Shown here one piece after another: positions 14,549 through 28,346 of a stretch of DNA of 64,000 nucleotides; within the stretch, counting starts at the first letter, position 1; each line of letters begins with the position of its first letter. The stretch is from Auanema rhodensis (Eukaryota > Nematoda > Chromadorea > Rhabditida > Rhabditidae), in contig OZ059900.1 of the NCBI GenBank assembly GCA_964057225.1, positions 9,248,501 to 9,312,500 of the forward strand, given 5' to 3'. The position numbers were made by a program, and so were the translations under genes. The notes under the pieces are model-generated. The model did not search any database and was not told the origin of the DNA. It saw only the letters and a program-made list of their open reading frames with translations.

Positions 14549-15565
14549 AGTTTTAATAATTTTGAATGTCTATACTTTATAAATATATAGATATCGATAT
14601 AGATATATAAATGAAGAAATGTGTGTGTGTGTGTGAGTGATGTTGGATATGTATGTATGCAGAGAATAGATGACTTTCAGACGTATCGGTAAGATACAAA
14701 TGTTACGTCGAAATCCACTTGAAGATGTTGTTTGCATTAATTTTGATCTTCTGCGATATTATATGTAATACTCTCGCATTGATTGTTTCACGAAGAAGGG
14801 GAAGAGTAGAGATTGAAAAATAAAAAAAATTATATATTTCATTTATTTGTTTGTTTATTGCAATATTGATATTTCAAATATATGAATATAGCGTATAAAT
14901 ATGCTGATTGTTTGAAAATCGAAATGAGCAAAATGCTTTCAAACTAAAAGTTTTTGTATATTACTTCTTAGTTTTTCAATTATGAGTCTTAGTTTTAAGT
15001 TATTTGTAAAAATGTTTGTACTTGTTTTGTTTTCTGGGCATTTGTTTGGAAATTGAGATGATTATTCAAGATTCACGTCACATACATAAACTTTTTTGTT
15101 CCGTTGAATTACAATTTAGTATATTGTTGTTCAATATTAAAAAAGCAGCTGCAGCAATTGAATAAGTTTTTTTATTTTGAGGAATTGAAGAAAAAAAAAC
15201 AGTTTTTTATTAAGTTTTTTGTTCATAACATATATAATATATATTATTGTTCATATTAGATGTATATATATATATATATTTAAAGTTTTCTTTTAGTTGC
15301 TCAAAAGGGACACCTTCTTCTACTTCTGCAGTTGAGAAATAGAGTGTCTCTGATAGCAATTTGGAGTCAAACATCAGTTTTCCATTATCATGAAATAAAT
15401 GAAATTAAAGATATTGATAGCCAGTTGCATTCGATGGACGCTTTTTTTGGACTTTTAATAAATTTTTTTGATTTGTAAAGGCTGTGATCACAATGAGGGA
15501 AGCATGAACTAGTTATCTGAAGTGTTTAGTGTCAGTTGATTATGTATAATATACATATACTATAT

Positions 15566-15569
<4 letters not shown>

Positions 15570-15607
<38 letters not shown>
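15570..15607. repeat. TA dinucleotide microsatellite
   Basis: Uninterrupted run of alternating T and A of about 38 nt within a wider AT-rich block. Confidence 0.9.
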
Positions 15608-15613
<6 letters not shown>

Positions 15614-18600
15614 GGATAGATTGCTCATTGTTATTTATCACATTATCTTGATTTCTGATATCTTTATGCTTCAAGGCATTATTTCTTCATAACATTATTG
15701 TTTATGAATCTGAGATTATGCTATATGAGCTGTATAAATATAACAGCATGTTAATCTGTATTGTTTCTCTCTGTCATGCAGAACGATGCTGCTCCGTGGC
15801 TAATAATCTCATTTTTCTCGGCTTCATATATTGCAAAAAATAACAACTTTTCATAAATTTCTTCTCTCATCTTCTTATTTTTATTTCTCAATCACAACAA
15901 GAAATTTAATTGTTCTGATATCACAAAATATTGAGATAACATTGGCAATATTAAGCAATCTCTTGTGTATATTGAGCAAAATAGAGATCACTTTCCTTTT
16001 CTTTCGATTATTATTTGCCTCTACACTACGAGTTTGACTGGCTAGTTCAAAAACATATATAACTATTTTCTCGTATCATAATCAATTTTTTCTATTCATT
16101 TCTGTATGGCCACTGACTGAAGTTAGCATGCAATGGCAAAGTAATCAACTTTCAATTTTAGCCAATTATACCGACGTTGCTTTTCATGAAAACATTCGTT
16201 CACATGCCTTCACTATATATTGCGGTTTAATATTTATATATTATATATACATATTATTTCAAAAAATTGACTTAAACTATATTTTTTCTTTTTCAGTATC
16301 TTTTAATATTTTGTATCTTTTGTTCTATTATGCCCTTTTATTTTATTCGTTATTTTTATATTGTTTTTCAGCAATTATCAGTTTTATATATATATTTTTG
16401 AAAAAAAAAACAAAAATTGACCGCCAAAACTGATATTTGTGTTTATTTTGAAATTCAATTTAGCTGATGTTTGTGGTTCTGATGTAAAAGATGTCTTTTT
16501 TTCATAACTGTAACTTTTACTGAAAGTTTCACCTGGCTGTCTCTTTTTAGTTTTATTTTTTCATAATCTTCTGCATCTTACATCAAGTTTTTGAATAAGC
16601 AAGTAAATCGCAAAAGACCTCACGAAATTCCCCTTTAAGCGTTTTTTTCTTCAAATTTTTTTTTCAATGGCTAATCTACTCCATAGCATATAATATATAT
16701 ATGCTTTGCAATAGAATTTTACTTCCATTAAACAAAGACAAACTCTTCAATAATAAATATGAAGTATGAAGTATGCTCTGAGTACATTAGTGTATGCAGT
16801 AGCTGAGGAAACGAAGAAGCAGTCAAAAAAAAATTTTGCCCTCCTCCTCTTCCGTATCTCACTTTTACTGAATATGTTGATGAAGCCAAACCGGAAAAGA
16901 TTAACGAAAATCTGCACACAATGGTAGGGTTAATCAAAGAAGTCAAACCAAATTGTCTAAGTGGGAATGAGGACCTAGCATGCAAGGAGAAAAACGAAGA
17001 GCAGCAAAAAAGATATTCAATGAATGACAGAGAAAAAAAACTAGATTAGTTGTTCGTTGCTTAACATTCCGATATATGTATATTTACATAATGATGTATG
17101 AATTTTCTTCCTATCTTGTAATTATGCGCTTACTGAGAGGTTATGAGCCATTAAGTTGAAATTATGTTTTTTGAACTGTTGAAATTATTCTTATGTGCAA
17201 TATTGCTTTATTATTTTATTCTTTAAACGATTTTTCATCGCTCTATCCCGTTTCAATAGTGTGAGAGTCGTCTACGTATAGTGTGTAGTATACATGTATA
17301 GATGTATATGCATGTGTCTATCACATACAAACATACATGCTTCTGATATAGCTAAATTATTTGTTTTCTTTTTTTTTTTGAAAAGAATGAATAAAAATGT
17401 TTATATGGAAACTGCATACCGGACGAATTGGGACATACTAGGGACAAAAGCCTGTTCACTAAATTATTTTGTTCAAACCAAAAAGCTGCCACAAAATAAT
17501 ATACGTAGATTTTTCTATATATTCGTGTATGCATATGTATAGATATTTATGTTATTCTTTCTTATTTGTAAAGGTAGCTTACAGACAATAGCTAAGCGAA
17601 ATTATTCCACATTTTAACCAAAAAAAAGCTATTTTCGCCCAATTTGTACTGATTATTGAAGAACCTCATAAACGACACTGTAAAACAAAAAGTTAAGACA
17701 TGTTCTCCATTAATTCATATAAGTTTTTTTAGGAAATTCTTTTTTTCTGCTTGTTGTTCAACATTTTTTTATTTAATTTTCAAACAAAAGGGAGAGATGA
17801 GAAGTTCAATTTGAACTTAATAATTTCTATTTCGTAAAATGTTCTTTCGAGCAAAATATTGGAAGTTTGTATATCGCATCGCGTAGACAACGAATGAATC
17901 ATTTGGTTACACTATCGCAGTTACGCTAATTTCAAATGTTGTAGTGACGTGTTCTATTTCCTATCAATCCCTCCTGTATATAGACATATCCAATAACAGC
18001 TTAAACATTCTGACGAATGTGTCTCAAGATAGAACTTTGATCCGAATCATTATTCAAAAAATAAGATTTTTTTATTTAATTCTTTGTAATTTGTTTTTTT
18101 TTCAAAATTAATTTTTCTAGACACCTTCTTTCATAAACATTTCTCAAACTCCATCAATTTTATACTTGTAATGCAATAGTTATGTCAGAAACTTTCCAAA
18201 TATCCTTTCCAGGAAGAAAAAAAAACGCTTAAACATAGACAAGGGAGTAAGCAAGATCTGCTCAAGAATTGTGATGTGTGACTATGTGTGTGTGTGTCTG
18301 TGTCTGTGTATATGCGTATGTGTGTATGTGTGGTGTGTTAATTTGAAATGAGTGTATTGGATCTTATGTGGACGGAAACCTAATACGGCCAAGCTAAACT
18401 GCAACCTGATGGGTTTGGTGCTCTTTTATTATTTTTTTCTTACTCTCCATCTAACTCACTCATCGAAAAATGTTTGTATATCGTGCGCTATCTGACATCT
18501 TTTTTAAAACTTTTTATTCTTACAATAGTTACCTACTCAAAAATGCATATTATACATTCAACCTGCCATATTTACTACTTGTGTTCATTTTTTGATGTGA

Positions 18601-19230
18601 ATACTATATTAGAAGTTATATCAATTTTCTAAATATTAACATATTGTTTAGTATACACTCCAAGGGTTTGGTGCTTTCTTCTAATATCTTATAGCTTCAA
18701 GACAATTTTCTCGAAAGCAATCTTTTTAAGAAAACATAAAACATTCATTATAAATGGCTGTGGTCTAATTGACCTACTCATGCTAATTAAACAAGTACTT
18801 TAAGTGGAAACTGAAAGACCAGACACAAAGTACATAGTTATGAAAAGCACGTGCAGATGGTACTCATCTCTCACTACCATTCTCATTCACTTTTTAGTTA
18901 TAATCATTTTTATTAATTTTTTTAGGCTTTAAGCCCTATCTTCATGTACATCATTCATTTTCGTTTCCTTTATTTTAAAAACGGAAAAAGACATTTGGTT
19001 CTAAAAAGTTATTATATTATTTCTTCAAATTCACGTCTTATACTATATGAATATGAACATTTATTTTTATGTTTATTATTGATTTTCTTTCAAAAACACA
19101 AGACATATGCAACTCTTTGTCATTTTTTAAAATCAATAACATTATTGTGTCAGTGGAAAAAGTTAACTTTTGATTCCATATTTTTCATTTTTGTTCTATA
19201 TTTTATAAATATTTCTATATCCAAAACGGA

Positions 19231-19235
19231 TATAG

Positions 19236-19264
<29 letters not shown>
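19231..19264. repeat. TA dinucleotide microsatellite
   Basis: Alternating TA run followed by a TATG/TGTG-interrupted tail reaching about 19290. Confidence 0.85.
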
Positions 19265-19268
<4 letters not shown>

Positions 19269-21654
19269 ATTTATATATATATGTGTGCATGAATGCATAA
19301 GGATTGTGAACATTCAATACTTAAAAGTCACACCTTAAGTTTTGCAGATAAGTATTCGACAGCATTTGACATACATGTAGCATTGTCTGCCGTATTGTTT
19401 TGAAATTCTCTTTTTACTTTTTTTTTTGTTTCTCCAGCTCACTATTTCTACATATTTTTCAATTGTGTTCTACTTTTTGCGAACATCTTTTTTTTTATTT
19501 ATTTTAATACTATTTCGATCAAAATTTAGCTATTATTTTATTTCTTAAAGGCATTTTTGTTTAAAAAATGATAGAAAATATTAATTATCGTCATAGCTTC
19601 TTTTATATTTTTTTTCTTCAGTGTTTTTAGGATTTTCTTTCAATATAATAAGTTATTATATGATGCATGTAAGAAATTGATAATATTTTGTTGATTTCCA
19701 TAAGATTATCAATGTTGATTAAAGAGAAGCCGTAAAAAAGCAAAAAAGATACAAACGTTTTTGGAAGCCAACGTTTCACAAAGATTACTATTTCCCATAA
19801 ACTTGGATGCAATTTTGTTATTTTTTATCTGTTATATTGAAGATAAATCTAAATAACGAATGAACAACAAAAATTGGCATAAAATCGTATTGCATCTCTA
19901 CATTATCTCAAACTTTTAATTTCCTACGAGCATTTATTAAATAAAGAAGCCACATCATCAGGCAGCTGGGTAACCTTGCTTCTTTGTATATCATGAAGAC
20001 TTCAGCATTTTTTGTGAATGACATTCTAAATTTGACTATTTTTGGCTGTTTTCTTTATTTCTTATTGTTCAAACAATTGCTGTCCCCGAACATTCAACTG
20101 CCTTAGTTGCTGTCATGAATTCGAGCAACATCCGCTTCGTTTTCGGATGTTCACACAGGCATATCCACAAAAAAAGAAAGACTAACTAAAATGAAAATGG
20201 ATATTGCAATAATTTGTGGTGAAAGTTGCAAGTTTTGTGGAGCAATGCGAACTTTTTGACCGATTTCCTGATTATAACTTTTTTGAATGTTTTGCCAAAG
20301 TTACAGCAAGTATCATTTGTGGTTGTTGAAAAGACACCTTTTGCATGAATTGTTTTATTTTTTAAATTATGGAACAGGCGAAAGCAGTTCTATAAGCCAG
20401 TTTTAATTACATTTCTTCTTACAAACTTTGTTTTTTCTTGACCTTTTACCAATATTTCTTTCAAACGAATGTTGTTTTATTTGCAATTTCCTTTTATGAT
20501 TATTATTTCTTCTTATGATCATATGCGGCAGAATATCTTTACATACCGGAAGTATTCAAGTTCAATCAGGGATCATCTTCCTCTTTGCTCTTTTGCCGGC
20601 TGTGCTATGAGTCGTTTCTGAATTTCATGAATTTCTTATACTTTTACCTCGTAATCTGTTCAGACCTTATACTCTCTCATTTTGCTTTCACTTTTCTTCT
20701 TTTCTTCTCTATTTTACCCTCATAACATACGGCCGTCAAATGCATCTTATTCACATGCTTTCAATTGGCCACAGTCGTCCGTTAGCATATTAGGATATCT
20801 ATAGCGGTATATGGAAGAGTAGTCAGATATGACGTGTGTAAATATGAAAATACGACAATTGCTTCTCAAATTTCAATTTCATTTCCAACAATTTATTCTC
20901 TATATCGTGCTCACGTGTTTAGCTCTGCATTTCATTACTGCCTATCTCATATCCGTCATGTATTTTGGTATATTCCGTTCGGCTTTCAATTTGCTTCCGC
21001 TGCTCGTTGGTTTATTTTATATTTTGGCCTCAACAGGTACACCACACCATATACTTCCACAAGTTAACTGAAAGCCGTTATCGTGTTTCTTTGAACCTTA
21101 AACGCCAAATTTCGAAGTGTGTCTACTAGAATATATTTACTTCCTTGGGCCACCCAGCATTCTGAATATTCTTATAGCTCCAGGTACTTTATGCGTCTGC
21201 ATTAGCTTCGACCTTTCGCATATAAAATAACCTGGGCTAACTTTGATAAATGCTGTATTGGCTAATAAATCTTTCAGCAATGAGTAGAACGTGCATCAAG
21301 ATTATAGAGTACTTATCCATAATTTATTTCCCAGTTTAAAAGCTTTCTGTCTTTATTTCCTCACTAAAGCACATGCAATACTCAGTTTTTTCGAAAATTA
21401 ATTTATTCTTGAACTTGGCGAAAGAGCTTTGGGGGGTATCACTTAAATTTGAAAGTATTAATTTTGTCTACCTATAGGCCTAAGTATATAATATATTAAT
21501 TCAAATATATATATATGAGAGTCAACGATCACGTTCTCGTCCGACCAACAGCTTTTTGTTTTCTTTTTTCATTCGGCCATTTTTCGCACAATAGGTTCAA
21601 AATTTAAAGTTGCGAGTGGTCTGATTCTAGCTGCAACTCTTTCTTTAGCTTCTT

Positions 21655-21655
<1 letters not shown>

Positions 21656-21725
<70 letters not shown>
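21656..21725. repeat. CT/AG dinucleotide microsatellite
   Basis: About 70 nt of (CT)n with a few T interruptions at both ends. It is the longest pyrimidine-only run in the window outside the palindrome arms. Confidence 0.9.
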
Positions 21726-22251
21726 TGCTCTCTCTCTATGTACCTCAATTCTTTACTCTATATTGAGCGTTTTCAGTATGTTTCGTTTTTACTAAGAAAA
21801 ATCAAAGTTTAAGAATGAAAAAGATAATCAGAACTGCAATCGTCTTTTCAAATTTTTTTTCATTTTTTCTAAATAAATGACCCATTTCTTAAGAATCTTT
21901 CACTTATTTCTTGACGTCATCTTGTTTGAAGCATTGTCTTCACACTTGTTATAAGTTAGTTCTATGAGATTTCTTCCTTCACTAGGAAAACTGACTTTTT
22001 TCTTCTGAGAAGAATAAAAAGTAATGCAGCAATTGCAGCGTATTCTGAATTACAGATCTTAGTTTTTTCAATTCTCCAACGTGTATTATTCGTATATTGC
22101 ATCACTCTATTTGAGATTCATTTCCGGTTCAGTTTAGTTAGTGAACTTCCTTTTTGCCTGACTCAGTTATCTACATCATTTCTTGGCTTAAACAGCTGGA
22201 GCACAGAAGGCTTAATCTTCTACCGCAGTTTCTTCCGTTGTCAGCTTTCTA

Positions 22252-22280
22252 ATATTAAACTATTATTAATAGTTTAATAT
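22252..22280. repeat. perfect 13-bp stem palindrome
   Basis: ATATTAAACTATT pairs exactly with AATAGTTTAATAT across a 3-nt loop. A second AT palindrome lies 235 nt downstream. Confidence 0.75.
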
Positions 22281-22515
22281 GAACAGATATGCATGTAACC
22301 TTTCAATTTGCACGTTTTCACAAACTGAATGTCGAATCTATTTTTGTCGAATATTTAACATTTTCTATATTAAATTTGTGAAAAAGATTAAATATTTCAA
22401 AGAATTCATATCGTCATTTAGTTTCAAACACCATATGACGTGTGATTGAATACCAGTTCTCTATTACCTCTTCCTCCCTGATTAGCCAAATCTTTACACC
22501 CAATACTATGCATTA

Positions 22516-22541
22516 TATATATTATTAACTAATAATATATA
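22516..22541. repeat. 12-bp stem palindrome
   Basis: TATATATTATTA and TAATAATATATA are perfect inverted copies around a 2-nt centre. The sequence is AT-only, so it is weakly informative. Confidence 0.7.
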
Positions 22542-24513
22542 GTTTAAATGTTATGATTGCATCTAGAAAGAGCTACATTTGTTCTATTTATTGAATTATA
22601 TATCATATAATTTATGAAAACTCTTTATATATATATATACATATACATGTATATACATGTTTATATCATTTTTTACAATATATTTATACAAATATACATA
22701 CAGATGTATTTAACATGAACCTGAAATATGATTGAAAGAGTAAGAGAAATAGAGATTCGGCGAATGAATGTGACAAAGAGAGAGATGAATAGATGTTCAA
22801 AGAAATAGAAGAAAAGGAAACATGCTGTCGTCGTCATTATGCTTCCTACGTCTGATGAAATTTCCTCTGGCCTGAAAATAATGGCCAACCGACCTCTCGC
22901 TCACAAAAGTTGAATTTGTCCCATTCAGCAGCTCCTTCTTGCTTTTGAATGTTCCGCATGTTGCCAAGTCTTTGAGAAGATGTCGTTTCTCGCCGTTGAT
23001 GATGCTGTTCAAGTCTCTTCGGTCGCTTCCTTTTTTTTTCGTCATTTCGTTTTCTTGTCCCTCCGTTGACAAGGGGCGATTTTCGACAACTGGATTGCCA
23101 CCTCAAGCAGCATAATCCGCATATTTGGTGTACAATTCAATATTGCACCCTTGCAACTTTAATTAAGCAAACATCTGTCAATTAGAATATTTGATTGTTG
23201 AAATCTATACGTTCATAGAGGTGTGCACTATCTCGTGTTCTCTCTTGTCTGAAAACCGAACTATATTAACTTTAAATGATAAATGTTTTTAAAAAAACAC
23301 TCTGAATATAGCTCATTCATCTTGTTTTAATGCTCTTCCTTATTTATTTGTTCTTATGTTTTGCTTTCAAAGGTCATCTCATGAGCAGATATCTGGCTAA
23401 TGATGACCAGTTCCTCTTATTCCCCTTAAAGTCCAACCTCATACGTCGCACTTTTCCTTCTTCCTGTTTCTCAATATGATGTCTATTGTTTCTTTTTTAT
23501 ATCCATCTTCAAGCGCACTTCATGTGCTGCTAACGTGTTCGTCCATAATATTTTACTCGTATTCTCTTTTTTTAGAATTCTGTTAGAACAGTGTCGTTAC
23601 ATGCTTGAATGCTCATATTGCTAAGTCACTCTGTCACAGCATTAGATGTGTTGCTGTTGCTCCGTTCTTCATAGACATCAAATACATCTCATTAGGTATG
23701 TTTCTCACGTTTTTCTATTTTTTTCAATTAATTACTCTTTTTCTTTTTTTGGAAACCGTTATGTTTGCTGTTTTTGTTGTTTTGAGATTCAAGCCCCATA
23801 ATTGTTTATTAGTTGTACTTTACACGATTTTGCCGCCTTGAGAGTTTACGTTAAAGCCACAACAATCGAATATGACGTGGCTGAAATGTTTTCTGATGCA
23901 ATTGCCGATGTGTGGTGCTCAGTTATGTAGATTGTTGCCGGTTTAGCTCTTCAATTTATTGAATCTACTTTTCTGATCAGGTCACCAGATGTTAATACTG
24001 AACGATTCTAGTTGATGTTTGAAGATTTAGTACAGAATGCTAAGTGAATCCTGCATACTTTGCATTATCTTCATTTTTTTGTTAAAACAGCAACTTTTCC
24101 TTTGAAACGAAAGTTATTGAGTTGTTTTGAGCAACGAAGAAAGTGGAGAGGCGAGTAAATTCCAGTAAGGAAACTGATTTTTCAAAAAGCACATACAAAA
24201 AATATTTTGAATAGTTTGACAGAAAATCAAATATACTTGATTTCAAAGTAGTAGCACTTTCTGAATTCTAACAATATTTAAAGGAAATTCTTAATACAAA
24301 ACTTTTTCAAAGGAAATGCTCAACGCACGCTTTTCTCTGCTTCATATTGGAAATATTTTATTCGTACCTTTCAATATTTTCAAATTAACTATGCAAACCT
24401 TTAATATATCATTTTTCATTTTAACATAACAGCAAAGATAAACATTTCTCTAAAGTACATACTCAAATGCACATATTTCTTGTTACCAAGAAGAAAATAG
24501 TTTATCTCATAGC

Positions 24514-25691
24514 ATGGCAAATCCATCTAAGTTGACAATGAATACTTCCTTTTCTTCTTCTATTACAAATAAATAAATAGAGAATTTCAGCTACGGATGT
24601 GTTTCATTGGGGCTAATTACCACGGGTCTTGTATTCACAATCTTTGCTATTTTTCAAAAAGAATCACAGATAGGGAAGGCAAGTTATATTTCTGAACAAC
24701 AAATCTTAATACGAATCGAAGTTTCTAGGTATGGCTGGCTGGGCCAACTACTATGGTTGTCGGTTTAGTTCTTTGTGGGAAAGTAAGCACACTAGATTTT
24801 TTTGTTTTTTTACAAGTTATGCTTTTTCAGGTTATCATAGATTGGGGTCCAGCAATGATGCACGCTAGGGAAGGCTCTATAGATTCTGGTCAGATGTATT
24901 CAGTGCGTAGATTTTTTCTTAAACTACATTCTTTCATGTTAAAGTATAATTTCTATTTATTTTTAATTATTTTTAGAACCATCCATTCGGTCCAATGACT
25001 GACACATTGCCATCATCCAGTGTACAGATTGAGCCAGATGCAATTGGCAATGGATCTGACGGGAAAAGTACTGGCTCATTTTCAATACCACCCGATTTCT
25101 GTCAGCCGAATACACACAGATATCCTCCTAGTCATATGATGCAAAATTCAGCGCCGACAATGGCACAGCCATTGCTACGGCAATACAATCCAATGAAATA
25201 TCCGGATATTCAATCATCATCATCATCTCGATATGGAAGTAGTAGCATGAAACCGCATCGCTCTGATTCTGAAACATATAAAACAAATAGCAGTGAAGAA
25301 GATTTAGCAAGGCCAATTCGTGCAGTTACTCGACCACCCCTCATTTATTCAAATCATAGTATAATGAATTCAAATGTAAGTGCTCTACGTGAATACGTAT
25401 TCAGTAGTGATGCATTGTATATGTTTTACACGTAGTTTACATCTAATTTACAGGGAGATGTTGGAAGACGTATATCGTCAGCTGTTTATAATCATTCATC
25501 ACCTCGTCAATCACATTCTAACAATATCAGTTTTCAAAATAATAAAGTAAACTCAGTTACCATTCCGTTTTGAAACATATGATTCACTTTTTCAGACATG
25601 CGATTGTGCACATTATGGCAGTATGTGGAGAAATCAACCAACATTTCAAGGCGAATCATTTGTTCTCAATGAGAGAAACTACTTAATATAA
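24514..25691 (+). CDS. unrecognised two-transmembrane protein with a Ser-rich cytoplasmic-type tail
   Basis: Seven exons: 24514-24530, 24591-24678, 24729-24782, 24831-24902, 24977-25375, 25454-25546 and 25596-25691. They give 272 aa with consistent phases. The protein starts MANPSNYGCVSLG. Hydrophobic segments lie at about residues 8-27 and 38-57, the second with LAGPTTMVVGLVLCGKVII. A long hydrophilic tail follows, with a Ser cluster (IQSSSSSRYGSSSM) and an acidic patch (TNSSEEDLARP). It ends in a Cys-containing piece (TCDCAHYG) and ...ERNYLI. No enzymatic motif is visible. The overall layout recalls small tetraspan-like or PIRT/TMEM-type two-pass regulators, but that is only a resemblance. 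The second intron starts with GC (GCAAGT), which alone keeps the hydrophobic frame intact. The 17-nt first exon is the least certain part. An AATAAA lies at 25873-25878. Confidence 0.78.
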
Positions 25692-26340
25692 CTCAATTGA
25701 TTATCTTTTATATAAATATAGACAATTTTTAACAAATTTGCCATTGAAAAATGAGATATTTTTATTATTTTCAAATTAAAAAAAAGATCATCATGTTCAA
25801 AAAAAATTAAAACTTTGAATTAAAACTGAATTCTTTCAATTGTTTCATAACTGGAAAAATTAAATGTACATAAATAAATCTTTTTTTCTTACTTATTGTT
25901 TTAATTTCTTTGTTATTGATTTTTAATCAAAATTAAAATAGGTGATATTACGAAATATTTATAAATACTTGAATATGGCTTATAATGAATGATTTTTTAA
26001 GATTATAAATCAATTTATCAACTTTTTTTATTTTTAGTTTTCGTTCTGAAAAAAAAAGATAACAAAAAGAATGAAAAGATAAGAGTTATGCGAGCTTTCA
26101 ATTACTTACTCTTCACTTTATATGTTCGCTCAACTAAAAATACTTGAACTCGATAGATGACGGGATTATAATAGAAATTCTCTTAAAAGCATGCTTGAAA
26201 TAACTTAAATATATCAAAATGGAAAAGGAAATATCCAGCATGGTCGAAACGCTAGCTTTCAATTATTGTTATCACTAGTTTGAAGCAAGGTTTAGTTTCT
26301 GTGGATTATAGCGATAAGGGAGACCATTTCACTTGACACG
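25692..26340. other. intergenic spacer
   Basis: It holds the 3' UTR of the two-TM gene (AATAAA at 25873) and the presumed promoter of the ceramidase gene. No coding signal was seen. Confidence 0.6.
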
Positions 26341-28346
26341 ATGAAGTCTTTTCTGGTTGTCGCGAGTGCTTTTCTTCTCGTAAGTTACAAGCTTGTCTCA
26401 CACAGCATGTTAACCATCTTGTTTTAGGTTTCATTTGCATGTGCTAAGCGTGTTGATCCACCCGGAGGTGAATATGCTCCAAAATGCTTGATTGGTGATC
26501 CTGCAGGAGAAAACATTTACCATGAATCTGATGCTAATGAAGTAGGACTACATTTTTATCGCGAAACTATTTTCCTCTTTTTATTTTCACTATATATTAT
26601 TACTGTATATTGACATAATATTCAGGTACCTTGGTTTGATGTTGATCTTGATGCTCCCGCTAAGGAACGCTTCAAGCATGTTGTTCGCCCTTTGAAAAAT
26701 GAAATTCTTGCGGTCTTTGATGTGCTTGCCGTAGGTTTCAATTCATATTCTCCAATAGTAGCTCGTATCATTAAATTTACCTTTGAAAAATTTTGAAAGT
26801 AATGAAAACGATAAATCATTGAGATAAAAAAAATATAAGCAAGCGATCTCATGAATTCTTCTGCTATCAGCTGAATTAGACACGTTTCAATTGCCTTATC
26901 AACGTGAATAATGTTGATGAATATCAAACTATAGACTTTTGAAGATTTGATTTATTGTACACCTGATTTGGTAAATTATAGCTGTGAAACAAAAACTTTT
27001 CAATTCAATATAATAGAATAATCAATATATTTCAGGATTTTCTTACCATTATTCCCGGTATTCCAGTATGGGAGATGGTTGGAGAATTTATGCAAAAACA
27101 GTTCGATGAAGGTCGCATTATGCAGCCATATCGTGATGAAATTCAAGTAATTTGTAATGAACTATTGAAAACAAATAATAATTGTATATTAGGGTATTGC
27201 TGATGAACTTGAATGTAATTTGGGACAGCTAACCTTCTTAAATATCTTTTACGAACTCTCCCGATTCTGTACATCTATTATTGCCCAAACACCCGGAAAT
27301 CAAGATCTCTATCATGCCAGGTGAATTTTAAAATGCAATTATTATTTCTATAAATAATTTAATTTATAGAAATCTTGATTTTGGACAGCTTTTTGTCTGG
27401 AACATTACGACTCAATCTTGGGCACTTTCTGATGCCTTGAAAAAGGTCACTATCAACATTAACTATATGAAGGGAGGAAAACTTCTGTTCAAGGGAACAA
27501 CTCTTGCTGGCCACGTCGGTATCATTACTGGTTCGATTTTTACGCAGGGTTATGAGCAATTTATAAACATATTTTAAAGGTATGAAGCCAGGACAATTCT
27601 CTTTGTCAATGAATGCTAAAGTTGAACCTGATTATGCTAATGTATTCAAGTGGACACAGGGATTACTTCCTGATATTCGTTATGTCATGTTCTTTGAGCG
27701 TGAACTCTTCGAGGTTTGCGCAGACTTTGAGGTAAATAGCATCTATTTGTTCTCATAATTATGCATTTTCTAATGCTAAGTGTGCTCGCCAAAAAATTTC
27801 CGAAGTTCCATTGCTCTCTGGTGCATACTTTATTCTTGGAGGAAATAAGCCAAGTCAGAGATTTTTGCTAGATTGAATATTTATATTTGTTCTAATTTAA
27901 GAGCAGGGATCCGTAATTGTCCGTAATGTTACTAGCGTCCAATTTGAACGTAAACTCTATGATGGAGCTAACGATTGGTTCCTTCTCCAAACTAACTATG
28001 ATCCAGACAAAGTATGAGCAAATTTACAAAAAAAAAGGCAAAAATTCCACAAAATTTTGTAGGAACCATTATTCATTGATGACAGACGTGATCCAGGTAA
28101 TGCTTGTATGAAAAAAATGGGAATGAATGGAACTTCATCTGAAGGATTATTCAAGGTTAGATTTCTCTCATTTTTTTCATATTTTTAATGAAAATATGAA
28201 AAACAATAATACAATTTCTTGTTCAGGTGTTGAGTTCAAAGCCTACTTTAAATAAGACCACAATTCACACAGTTGTTATGTCTGTTACGAAGAATATCTA
28301 CATGACATTCATCAAGTACTGTCCAAATCCTTGCTGGGCTTTCTAG
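26341..28346 (+). CDS. asah-1: acid ceramidase / N-acylethanolamine acid amidase family hydrolase
   Basis: Eleven exons: 26341-26379, 26428-26541, 26626-26730, 27036-27146, 27193-27320, 27370-27530, 27580-27731, 27781-27853, 27902-28011, 28063-28155 and 28227-28346. They give 401 aa, the usual family length. A signal peptide (MKSFLVVASAFLLVSFACA) implies entry to the secretory/lysosomal route. The Ntn-hydrolase nucleophile is Cys149 in RFCTSIIAQ; the proenzyme is expected to be cut just before it, making alpha and beta chains (family knowledge). Other signature pieces are ARNLDFGQ after the nucleophile, GHVGIITG, ILGGN, WFLLQTNYDPD and the DDRRDPGNAC block near the C-terminus. It should hydrolyse ceramide to sphingosine and fatty acid in lysosomes; NAE hydrolysis is possible. 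Whether it is the asah-1 or asah-2 orthologue is not settled. AATAAA lies at 28396-28401. Confidence 0.95.

Larger units (their letters stand above)
14549..24513. other. 10-kb gene-free, T-rich stretch with microsatellites
   Basis: No supported gene. From about 15.1 kb the + strand is clearly T-rich, as nematode introns or UTRs on the sense strand often are, so long upstream introns of the downstream + gene cannot be excluded. It holds TA runs at about 15570-15607 and 19231-19264, a TG-rich run at about 18282-18340, a CT run at about 21656-21725 and two short perfect palindromes near 22.3 and 22.5 kb. Open frames here (for example 18944-19300, 20829-21071, 22797-23106) are hydrophobic or low-complexity, or lack splice support. 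Confidence 0.5.

Noticed and set aside
15570-15607. CRISPR-like or tandem array
   Set aside because: Simple TA microsatellite; no spacer-repeat structure occurs anywhere in the window.
20829-21071. Hydrophobic + frame of 80 codons ending near a GT donor-like site
   Set aside because: A second overlapping frame is open too, and no neighbouring exon continues either one.
22797-23106. Two overlapping charged minus-strand frames (91 and 86 codons)
   Set aside because: Both frames are open at once and rich in Lys/Arg from A/G-rich sequence; no splice or family support.
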